DNA from: Marivirga tractuosa DSM 4126
GTDB lineage: Bacteria > Bacteroidota > Bacteroidia > Cytophagales > Cyclobacteriaceae
Assembly (NCBI RefSeq): GCF_000183425.1
Contig: NC_014759.1
Span: 4,076,001-4,140,000 of the forward strand
Reading direction: 5' to 3'
Length of the DNA: 64,000 bases
A program made the translations under genes and the position numbers. The notes under the pieces were generated by a model that worked only from the letters and a program-made list of their open reading frames with translations, ran no database searches and had not been told where the DNA came from. Below, one piece after another: positions 9,114 through 22,952 of the stretch (its first letter is position 1; every line of letters begins with the position of its first letter).

Positions 9114-9140
9114 TTTTATCTATATCTATATTTATAGAAT
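9114..9140 (+). promoter_or_regulatory. Upstream element of katG1, shared with katG2
   Basis: TTTTATCTATATCTATAT matches the katG2 upstream sequence at 17 of 18 positions. It contains a short inverted pair TCTATA (9119) / TATAGA (9133). It ends 37 bp before the TATATTTG -7 box at 9178, a position suited to an activator. A peroxide regulator such as OxyR is plausible but not shown. Confidence 0.5.
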
Positions 9141-9174
9141 CGACATTATTGAATGTTGATACATATAATATTAA

Positions 9175-11397
<2,223 letters not shown>

Positions 11398-11510
11398 GCT
11401 GATTCAAAAGAAATGTTTGTGAATGATTTCGTGGCAGCATGGGATAAGGTCATGAAGTTGGATAGGTTTGATTTAATCTATCAATAAAAGTTTAATATGA
11501 ATTCCAATTT

Positions 11511-11545
11511 GAAAAGCCAGGCAGAAAAGTCTGGCTTTTCTTATA
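11511..11545 (+). terminator. Rho-independent terminator after katG1
   Basis: A perfect 10-bp stem, GAAAAGCCAG / CTGGCTTTTC, with a 10-base loop is followed by TTATATTT. It lies 24 bp after the original katG1 stop at 11487, which fits the longer ancestral gene end. Confidence 0.75.
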
Positions 11546-11577
11546 TTTAGGCGATTCAAATTTCACAGTTTCTACCT

Positions 11578-12108
11578 ATGCCATTAAAAGTAATCATAGC
11601 CTCCAAAAACCCGGTTAAAATCGCAGCTACCAAAGCAGCTTTTCAAAGAAAATTCAGAGAACAATCTTTCGAATATGAAGGGATGTCCGTTCCTTCTGAT
11701 GTTAGCGACCAACCGATGACGCATAATGAAACTCAAGAAGGCGCTTATAACCGAGCAAATAATGCTAAAATTAAATATCCAAATGCTGATTATTGGGTTG
11801 GCATCGAAGGAGGAATTCATGATGATGAATTTGGCATGCAAGCTTTTGCTTGGATGGTTGTTCTTACAAAAGAAAAATTAAGTCAAGCACAAACGGCAGT
11901 TTTTTATTTACCCGAACCTATTGCCAAAATGGTAAGGGAAGGAGTCGAGCTTGGGGAAGCCGATGATCAATATTTTGGTCGGTCAAACTCTAAGCAAAAA
12001 GATGGTGCTGTTGGGATTTTGACCAATGGCGAAATTGATAGAAAGGCTTACTATGAACATGCCATGATCATGGCACTTATCCCATTTGCTGAGAACGTAC
12101 ACAATTGA
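11578..12108 (+). CDS. yjjX: Inosine/xanthosine triphosphatase (DUF84 / YjjX family)
   Basis: The protein has 176 residues. It begins MPLKVIIASKNPVKIAATKA and contains YWVGIEGGIHDD and KQKDGAVGILTNGEIDRK, the conserved stretches of the YjjX house-cleaning NTPases. These hydrolyse ITP and XTP to keep damaged purines out of nucleic acids. It is cytoplasmic. It lies between the two katG genes, where oxidative purine damage control would make sense, although it has its own transcription unit after the katG1 terminator. Family call is confident. Confidence 0.88.
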   Translation: MPLKVIIASKNPVKIAATKAAFQRKFREQSFEYEGMSVPSDVSDQPMTHNETQEGAYNRANNAKIKYPNADYWVGIEGGIHDDEFGMQAFAWMVVLTKEKLSQAQTAVFYLPEPIAKMVREGVELGEADDQYFGRSNSKQKDGAVGILTNGEIDRKAYYEHAMIMALIPFAENVHN

Positions 12109-12295
12109 AAAGTAGTCTTGTTGGATTTATAGAAGAAAAATCGATGATTCGTTTTCTTGATTGGCACTTACTATGACTAAAATCATCATTAAAGCTAAAA
12201 ATGGTTTTATGATGATTTTATACTTTTAAATGCAGCTACTATTCTCTATCTTAAGAAGAATTACGGAGGTCTTATTTGTAATCTCTAATTATAGC

Positions 12296-12330
12296 TTTTA
12301 TCTATATCGATATAAAAACTATAGATAAAA
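12296..12330 (+). promoter_or_regulatory. Perfect inverted repeat upstream of katG2 (probable operator)
   Basis: Two exact 11-bp arms, TTTTATCTATA (12296-12306) and TATAGATAAAA (12320-12330), are separated by 13 bp. The left half matches the katG1 upstream element. The repeat sits 57 bp before the ATG and abuts TAAATTCG (12341-12348), a near match to the -7 box, so a bound factor would touch the -33 region. The 35-bp span is like that of LysR-family sites; OxyR is the obvious candidate but unproven. Confidence 0.55.
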
Positions 12331-12375
12331 AGTATTGATATAAATTCGTAACTTACTAACTGAAATCAAAAATAA

Positions 12376-14598
<2,223 letters not shown>

Positions 14599-14622
14599 TA
14601 TTCCATATTCGAAGATAAATTG

Positions 14623-14655
14623 AAAAGGCATCCGCTTCTAGCGGGTGCCTTTTTT
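14623..14655 (+). terminator. Rho-independent terminator after katG2
   Basis: AAAAGGCATCCGC / GCGGGTGCCTTTT pairs along 13 positions (one G-T) around the loop TTCTA and runs into a T tract. It lies 25 bp after the katG2 stop. Confidence 0.85.
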
Positions 14656-14884
14656 GCTTGTTGAAGCTATTAGGATAAAAAATATCTTAAAGGAAGGCTT
14701 CCATATTTTCTTTTAGCTGAAAATCATTTAGTTTTACTGTCTTTTATGAATTCAATTTTTGTCATTTTAGAAAAGTAAACCACAGTGACGTGGCTTTATA
14801 AATCTCGCTCACTTTAATCCCGAGTAATGGAAAATTCCTTCTTTTTTAGTTCATTTGTCATTTGCAATTTTTAGGATTTAAATA

Positions 14885-15613
14885 ATGCAGCATTTTTTTA
14901 AGCAAATATACACACTCTGGTGTGCCATTGTATTCATTGGTCTTTTTCTGCTGTTATTTCCTTTTTTCTTGATTATTATTTTAGTGCCCGCATGGCATAA
15001 GCATTGTTATTACCTCAATAAGTTCTGGGCTTCAGTAGCCTTGTTTTTGGTGGGCATTAAAACTGAAATTTGTGGATTGGAAAACCTTAATCCTAGACTT
15101 CAATATGTTTTTTGTGCCAACCACTTTTCATTGTTGGACATAGTGAGTTTTGGTTTTGCTCCCCATTCCGTGGTTTATGTTGGCAAAAGTTCATTAGCAA
15201 AGGTGCCGTTATTTGGCTTTATGTTCAAAAAATTGCATGTTACAGTCAATCGAAAAAGCTTAAAGGGACGTTATAAATCTTTGCAACAGGCACTTGAGAA
15301 AATGGGCAATGAACGTTCCTTAGTAATGTTTCCTGAAGGAGGTATTATGTCAAGGAATATCCCCGAAATGACCCGTTTTAAAGATGGAGCTTTTCGTGCG
15401 GCAATTACTAAACAAATTCCACTTGTGCCTGTGACTCTTCCGGATAATTGGATAATTTTACCGGATGAAAAAATTCCTCTAATTAGCAGGAAGAAGATGA
15501 GGATGATTTATCACCAACCCATTTCAACTGAAGGGCTCACTATGGATGATGTGCCTTCCTTAAAAGAAAAGGTTTTTAAAGTGATAGCTAAAGAATTAAA
15601 GAAATATCATTAG
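14885..15613 (+). CDS. plsC: 1-acyl-sn-glycerol-3-phosphate acyltransferase
   Basis: The protein has 242 residues. An N-terminal membrane segment (about 13-36) anchors it in the inner membrane. The acyltransferase motifs are NHFSLLD (His80 and Asp85 of the HX4D pair) and the FPEGG phosphate-binding motif near residue 156. It acylates lysophosphatidate in phospholipid synthesis. Its stop is directly followed by the gatC start, so the two are cotranscribed. The exact acyl acceptor could differ, as Bacteroidota often have several PlsC paralogues. Confidence 0.88.
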   Translation: MQHFFKQIYTLWCAIVFIGLFLLLFPFFLIIILVPAWHKHCYYLNKFWASVALFLVGIKTEICGLENLNPRLQYVFCANHFSLLDIVSFGFAPHSVVYVGKSSLAKVPLFGFMFKKLHVTVNRKSLKGRYKSLQQALEKMGNERSLVMFPEGGIMSRNIPEMTRFKDGAFRAAITKQIPLVPVTLPDNWIILPDEKIPLISRKKMRMIYHQPISTEGLTMDDVPSLKEKVFKVIAKELKKYH

Positions 15614-15901
15614 ATGAGTATCAATAAAGAGACCTTGGAAAAAATTGCTCACCTTGCTCGTTTGGAGTTTGATGAGAAATCAGAAGAAAAGATGTTGAAA
15701 GATATGAACAACATGCTTTCATTCGTTGAGAAATTACAGGAATTGGATACTGATAATGTGGAACCTCTGCAAGCAATGTCTTTTGAAATCAATCAAATGC
15801 GCGAAGATAAGATAAAAGAACATCTGTCTCGTGAGAAAGGACTTAAGAATGCGCCTAAGAAAGACCAAGAGTATTTCAGAGTACCAAAAGTAATAGAATA
15901 A
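15614..15901 (+). CDS. gatC: Asp-tRNA(Asn)/Glu-tRNA(Gln) amidotransferase subunit C
   Basis: The 95-residue protein starts directly after the plsC stop. It shows the GatC pattern: ETLEKIAHLARLEFDEKSEE, LSFVEKLQELDTDNVEPL and a C-terminal FRVPKVIE. GatC stabilises the GatA-GatB amidotransferase that makes Gln-tRNA and Asn-tRNA from mischarged precursors. gatA and gatB are not in the window. Confidence 0.92.
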   Translation: MSINKETLEKIAHLARLEFDEKSEEKMLKDMNNMLSFVEKLQELDTDNVEPLQAMSFEINQMREDKIKEHLSREKGLKNAPKKDQEYFRVPKVIE

Positions 15902-15905
15902 ACCT

Positions 15906-18900
15906 ATGGCTAGATTAGATTTTTGGAAGGATTGGAAATTAAGATACAGGGGCATTTACCAGGTGCTCCTTTTTATTTTTCTTTTATCGGTTGCTTACAG
16001 TTTTTATAATCAAAGCAATAGCAATGATTTGTCTGCTCCAATGGATGTGGTTCGAAAGACGCAAAGTATTGAATTATCTCTCCAGAATGTTCAGGATTTT
16101 ATATTTGAATTACCTATACCGGCACGTAATTATGTAATTTTTCAGGGGTTTTTAGCATTGGAGTCAGGCTTTGAACTTAGTGGTACGTATTTATTGATTG
16201 CTATTGTGTTTTGCTGCTTTTCAATACTGATGACTGCTTCTACATATTTGAGTCGATGGTGGTTTATTATTTTTCAATCGGTTTTTGTAATCTGGTTAAT
16301 CACACTCAAGCTGCCGTATTTGGAAATATTAGGAGTGGATAACCAGATGTTCACTTTCATATTTGTTGGATTAATTTTAGCAGTTGGCTACTATTTTCAT
16401 GCATTTAAAGAAGATGCAGGCTTGTTTCAACGTTGGTTAGCTTTTGCATTGATTTTAATAGCCTTGCTGTTGCTTGTCATTTTAGGATCACCTGTTGAAG
16501 CCCCGGTTGTTTTCATGGCTCATCACGGAATAATAGTGCCAGTCATCTTATCAATTATCTTCATTTTTAATGTTGCATATGAGATTATACTGCACATCCT
16601 CTATATTTTAGCAGCAAAGAAAAATAGTGACGGTAGCTCTAACCTGATTCATTTTATCGTACTATCTATGCTTTACTTGGTATATGTAGGCTTAACATTT
16701 GCTAAAAATGATAATCTAATTGACTGGAACATAGTCTATATCAATGAATTCGTGTTATTAGGAATATCAGCGGTTTTAGGTATTTGGGGATATAAAAAGA
16801 GGAGTGAGTTGATTGGGAATCAACTCAGTTTTCGTCCGCTCGGTGGTTATGTTTACTTAGTCTTAGGTATTTTGACTTTTTCAGTTCTGGCTTGGGTATT
16901 CAAAAATGGGAACGATCCTTTAATGGATACCTTTGAAGATACCATCATTTTCTCTCATTTAGGCTTTGGTGTTTTATTTTTCTTTTATGTACTCTATAAT
17001 TTTGTGGGCCTTCTTAACGCTGGTCATAGTGTTTATCCTGTAGTATTTCGGCCAGTTAATATTCCTTATAATTTAGTGCGCTTTGTTGGATTTGGGATTG
17101 TAGTGGTGTTAGTTCTCCGCGTGTCTTATTTGCCATATTATCAAGCAATTTCCGGTTATTACAATGGCTTGGCAGATTATTACGAATACATAGAAGAAGA
17201 TGAAAAGGCAGAAACAACTTATAAAATCGCAAGGCAATATGCTTCCACTTCTCACAAGCATAATTTCAAAATTGGACAGATAGAATATAAAGATAAAAAT
17301 TGGGTTGAAGCATCTGCTTATTTTAAACAAGCAAATTTTAAGCGTCCAAGTGTTCAAGCATACATTAACAGAGCTCAGGCTCAATTGAATGCTAGTTTAA
17401 TTTTTGAAGCCTTATTTACATTGGAAGATGCTCAAAAAGACTTTCCCGATAATGGGTATTTGCTTAATATGAAGGGTTTAGTTTATGAAAGACTGAACAA
17501 GACGGATTCTGCCTTCATATATTTTGATGCAGCAGAAAGGACTTCTACCTCCAAGCAGGTGTCAGAAATTGCTTCAGTAAATCGTTTAGGGCTTTTTGCA
17601 AAAAATTCAATTGATGAAGACTTGCCTGAACAAGCCTCACTAAATAATAAGCCAGTAGCATATCAAGCTAATTATTTAGCTTTAGCTAACAGAAAGCGAG
17701 AATTTATTGATAGCATTAGTTTGAATTCTGAAAAAATCCCTAAAGCTTTAACCTATAATGATTTCTCTTTCATTTTTAATTACACACTTAATAAAACACT
17801 AAATAATCAAGAGTTTGAGACAGATACTATTCTTGGCTTAACCAAACTATCAGAAAATGAAGATTTTGCTAAGTCGTTAAATTATGCTGTTTCTTCTCGC
17901 TTGAATTATTCAGCAAGAATCAATGAAGCTTACAGCTATATCTATTCTCTTGAAAATGCAGATATTTCTGATGCTGGATTTTACTATTTGGTTCATGGGT
18001 TATGGCTGCTAGATCAGCAAGCTTATGCGAAAGCGGCAGAGCATTTTAGAAAAGCAGCTAATTTGAAAATGAGTAAGGCGAAAACTTATGAAGCCATCGC
18101 CCTTATTTTGGATGAAAGATTGTATGAGGCGGCTCAAGTTTACAATAAACAAGTTGAAACTGAATCAATTGCAGAGAGCTATCTCGATAAAGATCCTTTA
18201 TATCAATTCCTTCAAGGAAACACTCAAAAGCTTCCAGATAGTTTTCTTTATCTGTGGTTAAGAACAAATCCTTCTTTGCAGCCGAATGAAAAGGACTCCA
18301 TTAAAAATCACATAAAGGACTCTCCATTCTTTGCTTTATTTAGTTTGAAAGAATCAGAGGATGATATTATAAATGGTAATTATGCTGATGCAAAAGAAGC
18401 ATTAACTAGTCTTAATATTCCCGCTGAAGAGGAAGGTTTACTTATTTATCAAAATAATTTGATTGCAGCTTTGGCCGCACTTTCTAATGATCAAGAGTTG
18501 GTGCAATTGGTTGAAAAGTCCACTCTTTCTGTTTATCCCTATAACTATAAATTCTTGTGGAAGTCCTTTCTCGAAATTGAAAAGGGCAATCAGGATAAGG
18601 CAGAAGAGCTGATAGTGGCATTTGGAAGACAAAATGCATTTTTCGAAGTTGGAGTTCTTTTTGCAAGTCAATATTTAAATGGAAAAGATGAAATGGAAAA
18701 GGCTTATGAAATTTTAGTGGAGGCAAGTCGTTTAAATCCGAATAGTGTTGAGATTTTAAAATCTTATACACTTCAGGCCTTGCGATTGAATTTAGTTTCA
18801 TACGCTGAAGATGCTTATGAAGAATTAGGAAGTTTATTGAGCACGGAAGAATGGACGGAATTCTCGGAAAAATATCAAGAAATAGCTAAAGAAATGGACG

Positions 18901-18914
18901 AAATACCTTGGTAA
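15906..18914 (+). CDS. Large multi-pass membrane protein with TPR-like C-terminal half
   Basis: The protein has 1002 residues. About eleven hydrophobic segments fill residues 20-410 (for example YQVLLFIFLLSVAYSFY, WLAFALILIALLLLVIL, LVRFVGFGIVVVLVLRVSY). After them come helical repeats of TPR type, such as YYNGLADYYEYIEEDEKAET, DNGYLLNMKGLVYERLNK and AYAKAAEHFRKAANLKM, up to the C-terminus. It follows gatC by 4 bp and is probably in the plsC operon. I do not recognise a named family. It may organise a membrane complex; function is open. Confidence 0.7.
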   Translation: MARLDFWKDWKLRYRGIYQVLLFIFLLSVAYSFYNQSNSNDLSAPMDVVRKTQSIELSLQNVQDFIFELPIPARNYVIFQGFLALESGFELSGTYLLIAIVFCCFSILMTASTYLSRWWFIIFQSVFVIWLITLKLPYLEILGVDNQMFTFIFVGLILAVGYYFHAFKEDAGLFQRWLAFALILIALLLLVILGSPVEAPVVFMAHHGIIVPVILSIIFIFNVAYEIILHILYILAAKKNSDGSSNLIHFIVLSMLYLVYVGLTFAKNDNLIDWNIVYINEFVLLGISAVLGIWGYKKRSELIGNQLSFRPLGGYVYLVLGILTFSVLAWVFKNGNDPLMDTFEDTIIFSHLGFGVLFFFYVLYNFVGLLNAGHSVYPVVFRPVNIPYNLVRFVGFGIVVVLVLRVSYLPYYQAISGYYNGLADYYEYIEEDEKAETTYKIARQYASTSHKHNFKIGQIEYKDKNWVEASAYFKQANFKRPSVQAYINRAQAQLNASLIFEALFTLEDAQKDFPDNGYLLNMKGLVYERLNKTDSAFIYFDAAERTSTSKQVSEIASVNRLGLFAKNSIDEDLPEQASLNNKPVAYQANYLALANRKREFIDSISLNSEKIPKALTYNDFSFIFNYTLNKTLNNQEFETDTILGLTKLSENEDFAKSLNYAVSSRLNYSARINEAYSYIYSLENADISDAGFYYLVHGLWLLDQQAYAKAAEHFRKAANLKMSKAKTYEAIALILDERLYEAAQVYNKQVETESIAESYLDKDPLYQFLQGNTQKLPDSFLYLWLRTNPSLQPNEKDSIKNHIKDSPFFALFSLKESEDDIINGNYADAKEALTSLNIPAEEEGLLIYQNNLIAALAALSNDQELVQLVEKSTLSVYPYNYKFLWKSFLEIEKGNQDKAEELIVAFGRQNAFFEVGVLFASQYLNGKDEMEKAYEILVEASRLNPNSVEILKSYTLQALRLNLVSYAEDAYEELGSLLSTEEWTEFSEKYQEIAKEMDEIPW

Positions 18915-18991
18915 TTTCCGTTTATCAAAATATAGTTGCACTACACTTAACAACAACTTAAATTTCAAAAAAACTGTCAATATAATATCTA

Positions 18992-19711
18992 ATGGGAAAC
19001 TCTGTAATTCAAACAAAAGATATAGCCAAAATCTATAAAATGGGAACTGAAACGGTGGAAGCCCTCAAATCAGTTACTATTAATATTGATAAAGGTGAAT
19101 ATGTAGCTTTCATGGGACCATCAGGTTCTGGCAAATCTACTTTAATGAATATAATTGGTTGTCTTGATACTCCAACAAGAGGTACCTATGAATTAGCAGG
19201 TCAAAATGTAAGCGAAACTTCAGAAAATGATCTAGCCGAAATAAGAAATAAAGAAATCGGCTTCGTATTTCAAACCTTTAATTTATTACCCAGACAATCA
19301 TCACTTGAAAACGTAGCATTACCTTTAGTTTATGCAGGTTTTAGTAAATCGCAAAGGGAAGAAAGAGCGTTGGAAGTATTAGGAAGCGTAGGGCTTGCCG
19401 ATAGAGCCTATCATAAACCTAACGAACTTTCAGGTGGTCAGCGTCAAAGAGTCGCTATTGCAAGAGCTTTGGTTAATAACCCAAGTATCATATTGGCCGA
19501 TGAACCAACGGGTAACCTAGACACGAAAACATCCTATGAGATCATGGAGTTGTTCCAGATGTTGCACGATCAAGGAAATACAATTGTTATGGTGACGCAC
19601 GAAGATGATATAGCCCAATATGCTCATAGAATTATCAGGATGCGTGATGGGTTGGTTGAGTCAGATAATATTAATAATGATATTACAAGAGTTGGAGCCG
19701 AATCGGTTTAG
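18992..19711 (+). CDS. ABC transporter ATP-binding protein, LolD/MacB type
   Basis: The protein has 239 residues with a complete nucleotide-binding domain: Walker [11 protein letters not shown]-loop [20 protein letters not shown], signature [15 protein letters not shown], Walker [13 protein letters not shown] and switch His in VTHEDD. The Q-loop text and length are typical of the LolD/MacB/FtsE group, which powers export of lipoproteins, macrolides or peptides through FtsX-like permeases. No permease is adjacent, so the substrate cannot be named. Confidence 0.88.
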   Translation: MGNSVIQTKDIAKIYKMGTETVEALKSVTINIDKGEYVAFMGPSGSGKSTLMNIIGCLDTPTRGTYELAGQNVSETSENDLAEIRNKEIGFVFQTFNLLPRQSSLENVALPLVYAGFSKSQREERALEVLGSVGLADRAYHKPNELSGGQRQRVAIARALVNNPSIILADEPTGNLDTKTSYEIMELFQMLHDQGNTIVMVTHEDDIAQYAHRIIRMRDGLVESDNINNDITRVGAESV

Positions 19712-19864
19712 TGTTTAATAGCATATATTATTATTTTTATTGGGGATTGTTTTAAGTATTATCGAATAGTTTTATTTATTTGATCATACTTTCACTTCTT
19801 TCCAGTTGCAAATTTATATTTTTATCAGCGTTGTTTCTCAACTCGAATAATTTTAGATTTGAAT

Positions 19865-20515
19865 ATGATTGATAAACCAAACCCAATTAAATTGATAATT
19901 GCAGATGACCATGAGATTTTAGCAAATGGAATGGCATCAATTCTGGCAAAGCAAGCTGATTTTGAAATGTTGGGAACTGCTCAAAATGGCAGAGAGGTTT
20001 TAGAAATGATGGCAATAAATCCTGCTGATGTTATAGTGATGGATTTGAACATGCCCGTTTTGGATGGAATTGAAACAACTCAAATCCTTAAAAAAACATA
20101 TCCTAAAGTTAAAGTATTAATCTTGTCGATGTTTGATAGAGAAGGCTACATTCAAAATGCTCTTGATATAGGAGTGGATGGATATGTCTTAAAGAATATA
20201 GGTGAAAAAGAAATAATCTCCGCTATTCATAGAATCCTGGAAGGGAAAACTTATTTTTCTCAGGATGTAATGGAAAAGGTTGCTATAAAAATGAGGCATG
20301 AGCCAGAACCAGGGATAAAGCTATCGGCTACTGAAAGGAAGATGCTAAAATATTTAAGTGAAGGTGATACCTCTGGCGAAATATCTGAAAAAATGAATTT
20401 AGCTACTAATAGCGTAATGTCATACCGAAAACTGCTGTTGCAGAAATTTGAAGCTAAAAATGTGTCCCACATGATAAAAATGGCTTACGAAAAAGGCTAT
20501 TTGGGAAAACCCTAA
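19865..20515 (+). CDS. NarL/FixJ-type response regulator
   Basis: The protein has 216 residues from the ATG at 19865; a TTG two codons upstream is the only alternative. The receiver domain has the acidic pair DD (14-15), phosphoacceptor Asp60 in VIVMDLNMP and the conserved switch region. The C-terminal LuxR-type HTH reads LSATERKMLKYLSEGDTSGE and NSVMSYRKLLLQKF. It binds DNA upon phosphorylation. No kinase is adjacent; the PAS kinase at 6.4 kb or another could be the partner, but nothing links them. Confidence 0.88.
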   Translation: MIDKPNPIKLIIADDHEILANGMASILAKQADFEMLGTAQNGREVLEMMAINPADVIVMDLNMPVLDGIETTQILKKTYPKVKVLILSMFDREGYIQNALDIGVDGYVLKNIGEKEIISAIHRILEGKTYFSQDVMEKVAIKMRHEPEPGIKLSATERKMLKYLSEGDTSGEISEKMNLATNSVMSYRKLLLQKFEAKNVSHMIKMAYEKGYLGKP

Positions 20516-20536
20516 TGAATTCAAAAGCAATTATCT

Positions 20537-20544
20537 TAGCTTTG
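20537..20544 (+). promoter_or_regulatory. -7 box of lpxB
   Basis: TAGCTTTG fits TAnnTTTG and lies 20 bp before the lpxB ATG. The -33 element is not clear. Confidence 0.45.
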
Positions 20545-20563
20545 AACTGCAAATCCTAGAAAC

Positions 20564-21661
20564 ATGAAATATTATATAATTGCGGGGGAACGTTCAGGCG
20601 ATCTGCATGGAGGTAACTTAATCAAAGCTTTGAAAGCTACAGATTCTCAAGCTGAAGTCAGATGTTGGGGAGGAGAAGAGATGCGAAATGCTGGTGGTGA
20701 GCTAGTAGTCCATTATCGTGAGATGGCATATATGGGTTTTTGGGAAGTACTTGTTCATCTTAAGGCCATCAAAAAGAAAATTAATTTTTGTAAAGAAGAT
20801 ATATTGTCCTTTCAACCAGATGCATTGATCTTGATTGATTATGCAGGCTTTAATCTTAGAATTGCAAAATTTGCTTCCCAACATAATATCCCTGTTCACT
20901 ATTATATCTCTCCCAAAATCTGGGCTTGGAATCAAAAAAGAGCTTATAAAATCAAGAGGTTTGTAGATTATATGTATGTAATTCTGCCTTTTGAAAAGGA
21001 GTTCTATCGAAAATTCGATTTTGAGGTAGATTATGTTGGAAATCCCTTACTAGATGCCATTAAGGCCTATAAGCCAAACAAAGATTTTCAGTACAAGGGA
21101 CAAGATGTAATTGCCGTTTTGCCTGGCAGCCGTAAACAGGAGGTTAGGGCTATGATGGAAAACCTACAAGGCATTGCTGTAGATTTTCCTGAGGAACATT
21201 TTGTTATAGCAGGCGTGTCTAACCTAGAAACAGAACTTTATGATGGATGGCAACAAATTGAAAATGTAGATTTGATTTTCGATCAAACCTATGATTTACT
21301 GTCTCATTCCAAAGCAGCTTTAGTTACTTCCGGAACAGCTACTTTAGAAACTGCTCTTTTTGAAGTACCCCAAGTGGTGGTGTATAAAACGGGTAAAATT
21401 TCCTTTGCCATTGCAAAAAGAGTGGTGAAAGTAGAGTTTATTTCCTTAGTAAATTTGATACTAGATAAAGAAGCGGTCAGAGAATTGATTCAAGATGAAT
21501 TTAATCCATCAAATCTCAAAAATGAATTTGAGAAAATTTTACCCGGTGGAGAAAACACGGAATCCATTTTAAAAGATTACAAGCAGCTAAAAGAAATGCT
21601 GGGAGCGGAGAATACTTCTCAAATTACAGCTGAGTTGATGGTGAATAGGGTTCAGGGATAG
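20564..21661 (+). CDS. lpxB: Lipid-A-disaccharide synthase
   Basis: The protein has 365 residues. It starts MKYYIIAGERSGDLHGGNL (the LpxB GE-SGD motif) and contains HYYISPKIWAWNQKR, VLPGSRKQEVR and TSGTATLETALF, all hallmarks of LpxB. It joins UDP-2,3-diacylglucosamine and lipid X into the lipid A disaccharide at the inner membrane. It confirms an LPS-making Gram-negative host. It converges on fmt with a 12-bp gap. Confidence 0.95.
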   Translation: MKYYIIAGERSGDLHGGNLIKALKATDSQAEVRCWGGEEMRNAGGELVVHYREMAYMGFWEVLVHLKAIKKKINFCKEDILSFQPDALILIDYAGFNLRIAKFASQHNIPVHYYISPKIWAWNQKRAYKIKRFVDYMYVILPFEKEFYRKFDFEVDYVGNPLLDAIKAYKPNKDFQYKGQDVIAVLPGSRKQEVRAMMENLQGIAVDFPEEHFVIAGVSNLETELYDGWQQIENVDLIFDQTYDLLSHSKAALVTSGTATLETALFEVPQVVVYKTGKISFAIAKRVVKVEFISLVNLILDKEAVRELIQDEFNPSNLKNEFEKILPGGENTESILKDYKQLKEMLGAENTSQITAELMVNRVQG

Positions 21662-21673
21662 TTTTTATTGAAC

Positions 21674-22591
21674 TCAAATATCATTCCCCCTAAAAAAGTC
21701 AGCGATTCCCATTCTTTTTTTTCCCTCAGGTTGAATCACTTTTAATGCTAAAATGCCCGGTTTACATTGGATATGAAGATAACTTTTGTGATCTGTGTTG
21801 ATCTTTCCAATTTCGCCAGATTTATTGGCGTCAATAATTGAACTTTGATGGATTTTATATTTTTTGTCATTAATTATTGCCCAAGCTGTGGGAAAAGGAT
21901 TTAATCCTCTTACATAATTATATAGTTTTTCAGCTGGTTCATTCCAATCTAGCTCAGTGTTTTCTTTGAATAGCTTAGGTGCATGCTTTAACTCTTGGTT
22001 TTCATCTTGAGCAGTGAGGTCATAGTCTTCATTCTCTATGGCTTTTACCGTTTTTAAAACTAAGCCCGCTCCTTTTTTCATTAACCTACTGTAGACCTCA
22101 CCAGTTGTATCGTTAGGAGAGATAGCTTCTTTTTCTTGTAAAATAACGCTTCCTGTATCAATTTCATGTTTAAGGAAAAAGGTAGTCAAGCCTGTTTCTG
22201 TTTCACCATTCATAACCGCCCAATGGATAGGGGCAGCACCTCTGTATTGCGGAAGAAGTGAAGCATGCAAATTGAAAGTCCCTATTTCTGGCATTGACCA
22301 GACCGCTTCTGGCAACATCCTAAAAGCCACAACGATCTGTAAATTAGCATTCAAAGATTTCAATTCTTTCTGAAATTCAGGATCTTTTAGATTTGTAGGT
22401 TGTAAAACAGGGAGTCCAACTGATAAAGCATATTCTTTTACGGGTGATTGCGATAATTTTTGACCTCTCCCTTTGGGCTTATCAGGAGCAGTGATAACCG
22501 CAACAATATCATAATTATTCTCAACTAATATTTCCAATGAAGGCACTGCAAAATCAGGCGTGCCCATATATACGATCCTTAATTTTTTCAT
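21674..22591 (-). CDS. fmt: Methionyl-tRNA formyltransferase
   Basis: The product has 305 residues from the ATG at 22591; a TTG three codons upstream is less likely because it sits inside the -7 box. It carries RIVYMGTPDFAVPSLEIL, HASLLPQYRGAAPIHWAV and the GLTTFFLKHEIDTG stretch, diagnostic of Fmt. It formylates initiator Met-tRNA using 10-formyl-THF. The C-terminal OB-like domain is present. A TAACTTTG box lies directly upstream. Confidence 0.95.
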   Translation of the reverse strand: MKKLRIVYMGTPDFAVPSLEILVENNYDIVAVITAPDKPKGRGQKLSQSPVKEYALSVGLPVLQPTNLKDPEFQKELKSLNANLQIVVAFRMLPEAVWSMPEIGTFNLHASLLPQYRGAAPIHWAVMNGETETGLTTFFLKHEIDTGSVILQEKEAISPNDTTGEVYSRLMKKGAGLVLKTVKAIENEDYDLTAQDENQELKHAPKLFKENTELDWNEPAEKLYNYVRGLNPFPTAWAIINDKKYKIHQSSIIDANKSGEIGKINTDHKSYLHIQCKPGILALKVIQPEGKKRMGIADFFRGNDI

Positions 22592-22597
22592 AGAGTG

Positions 22598-22605
22598 CAA
22601 AGTTA
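22598..22605 (-). promoter_or_regulatory. -7 box of fmt
   Basis: On the minus strand TAACTTTG matches TAnnTTTG and ends 6 bp before the fmt ATG at 22591, implying a very short or absent leader. Confidence 0.5.
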
Positions 22606-22952
22606 AAAATAACGATTGGGAATATTGAGGATTAATACTTTTTAAACTTATTCTAGATTGCTAGGTAATATATTGTCAGCTTTTGCTAAGCTATTAGAAT
22701 ACTGCCTTCGCTCCTGGCAGCTGCCGGGTGAACAGCACGGAATTCCAAGTTTCACACCATAACTATTTTCTTTTCTTCTAATATTGATCCGTGCGTCTTT
22801 CCCCTTTCGGGTAATTAAAGGGGGCTTTTGAGGAGATTATAGAGAGGCTGATTATTTTTCTCTAAAGCAGAAAAAAGATTAAATCAAATCCATTCTTTTA
22901 AACTACAGTACGATTATTGCTATATTGATGCTTTAAAATTTTAATAATAACT
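22606..22952. other. Intergenic region with two GC-rich inverted repeats
   Basis: No gene is seen between the divergent fmt and kinase genes. Two structures stand out against the AT-rich surroundings. One is a near-palindrome CCTGGCAGCTGCCGGG (22713-22728). The other is an inverted repeat CCCCTTT (22801-22807) / AAAGGGG (22817-22823) followed by GCTTTT. The second resembles the repeat at 30111-30135 and may be an interspersed repeat. Confidence 0.45.

Noticed and set aside
12296..12330. Naming the katG2 palindrome an OxyR site
   Set aside because: The ATAG-N7-CTAT pattern is only partly met and no oxyR gene is in the window; kept as an unnamed operator.
18484..18801. 105-residue minus-strand frame inside the TPR protein gene
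   Set aside because: It lies wholly antisense to a well-supported gene, has low-quality composition and no start context.
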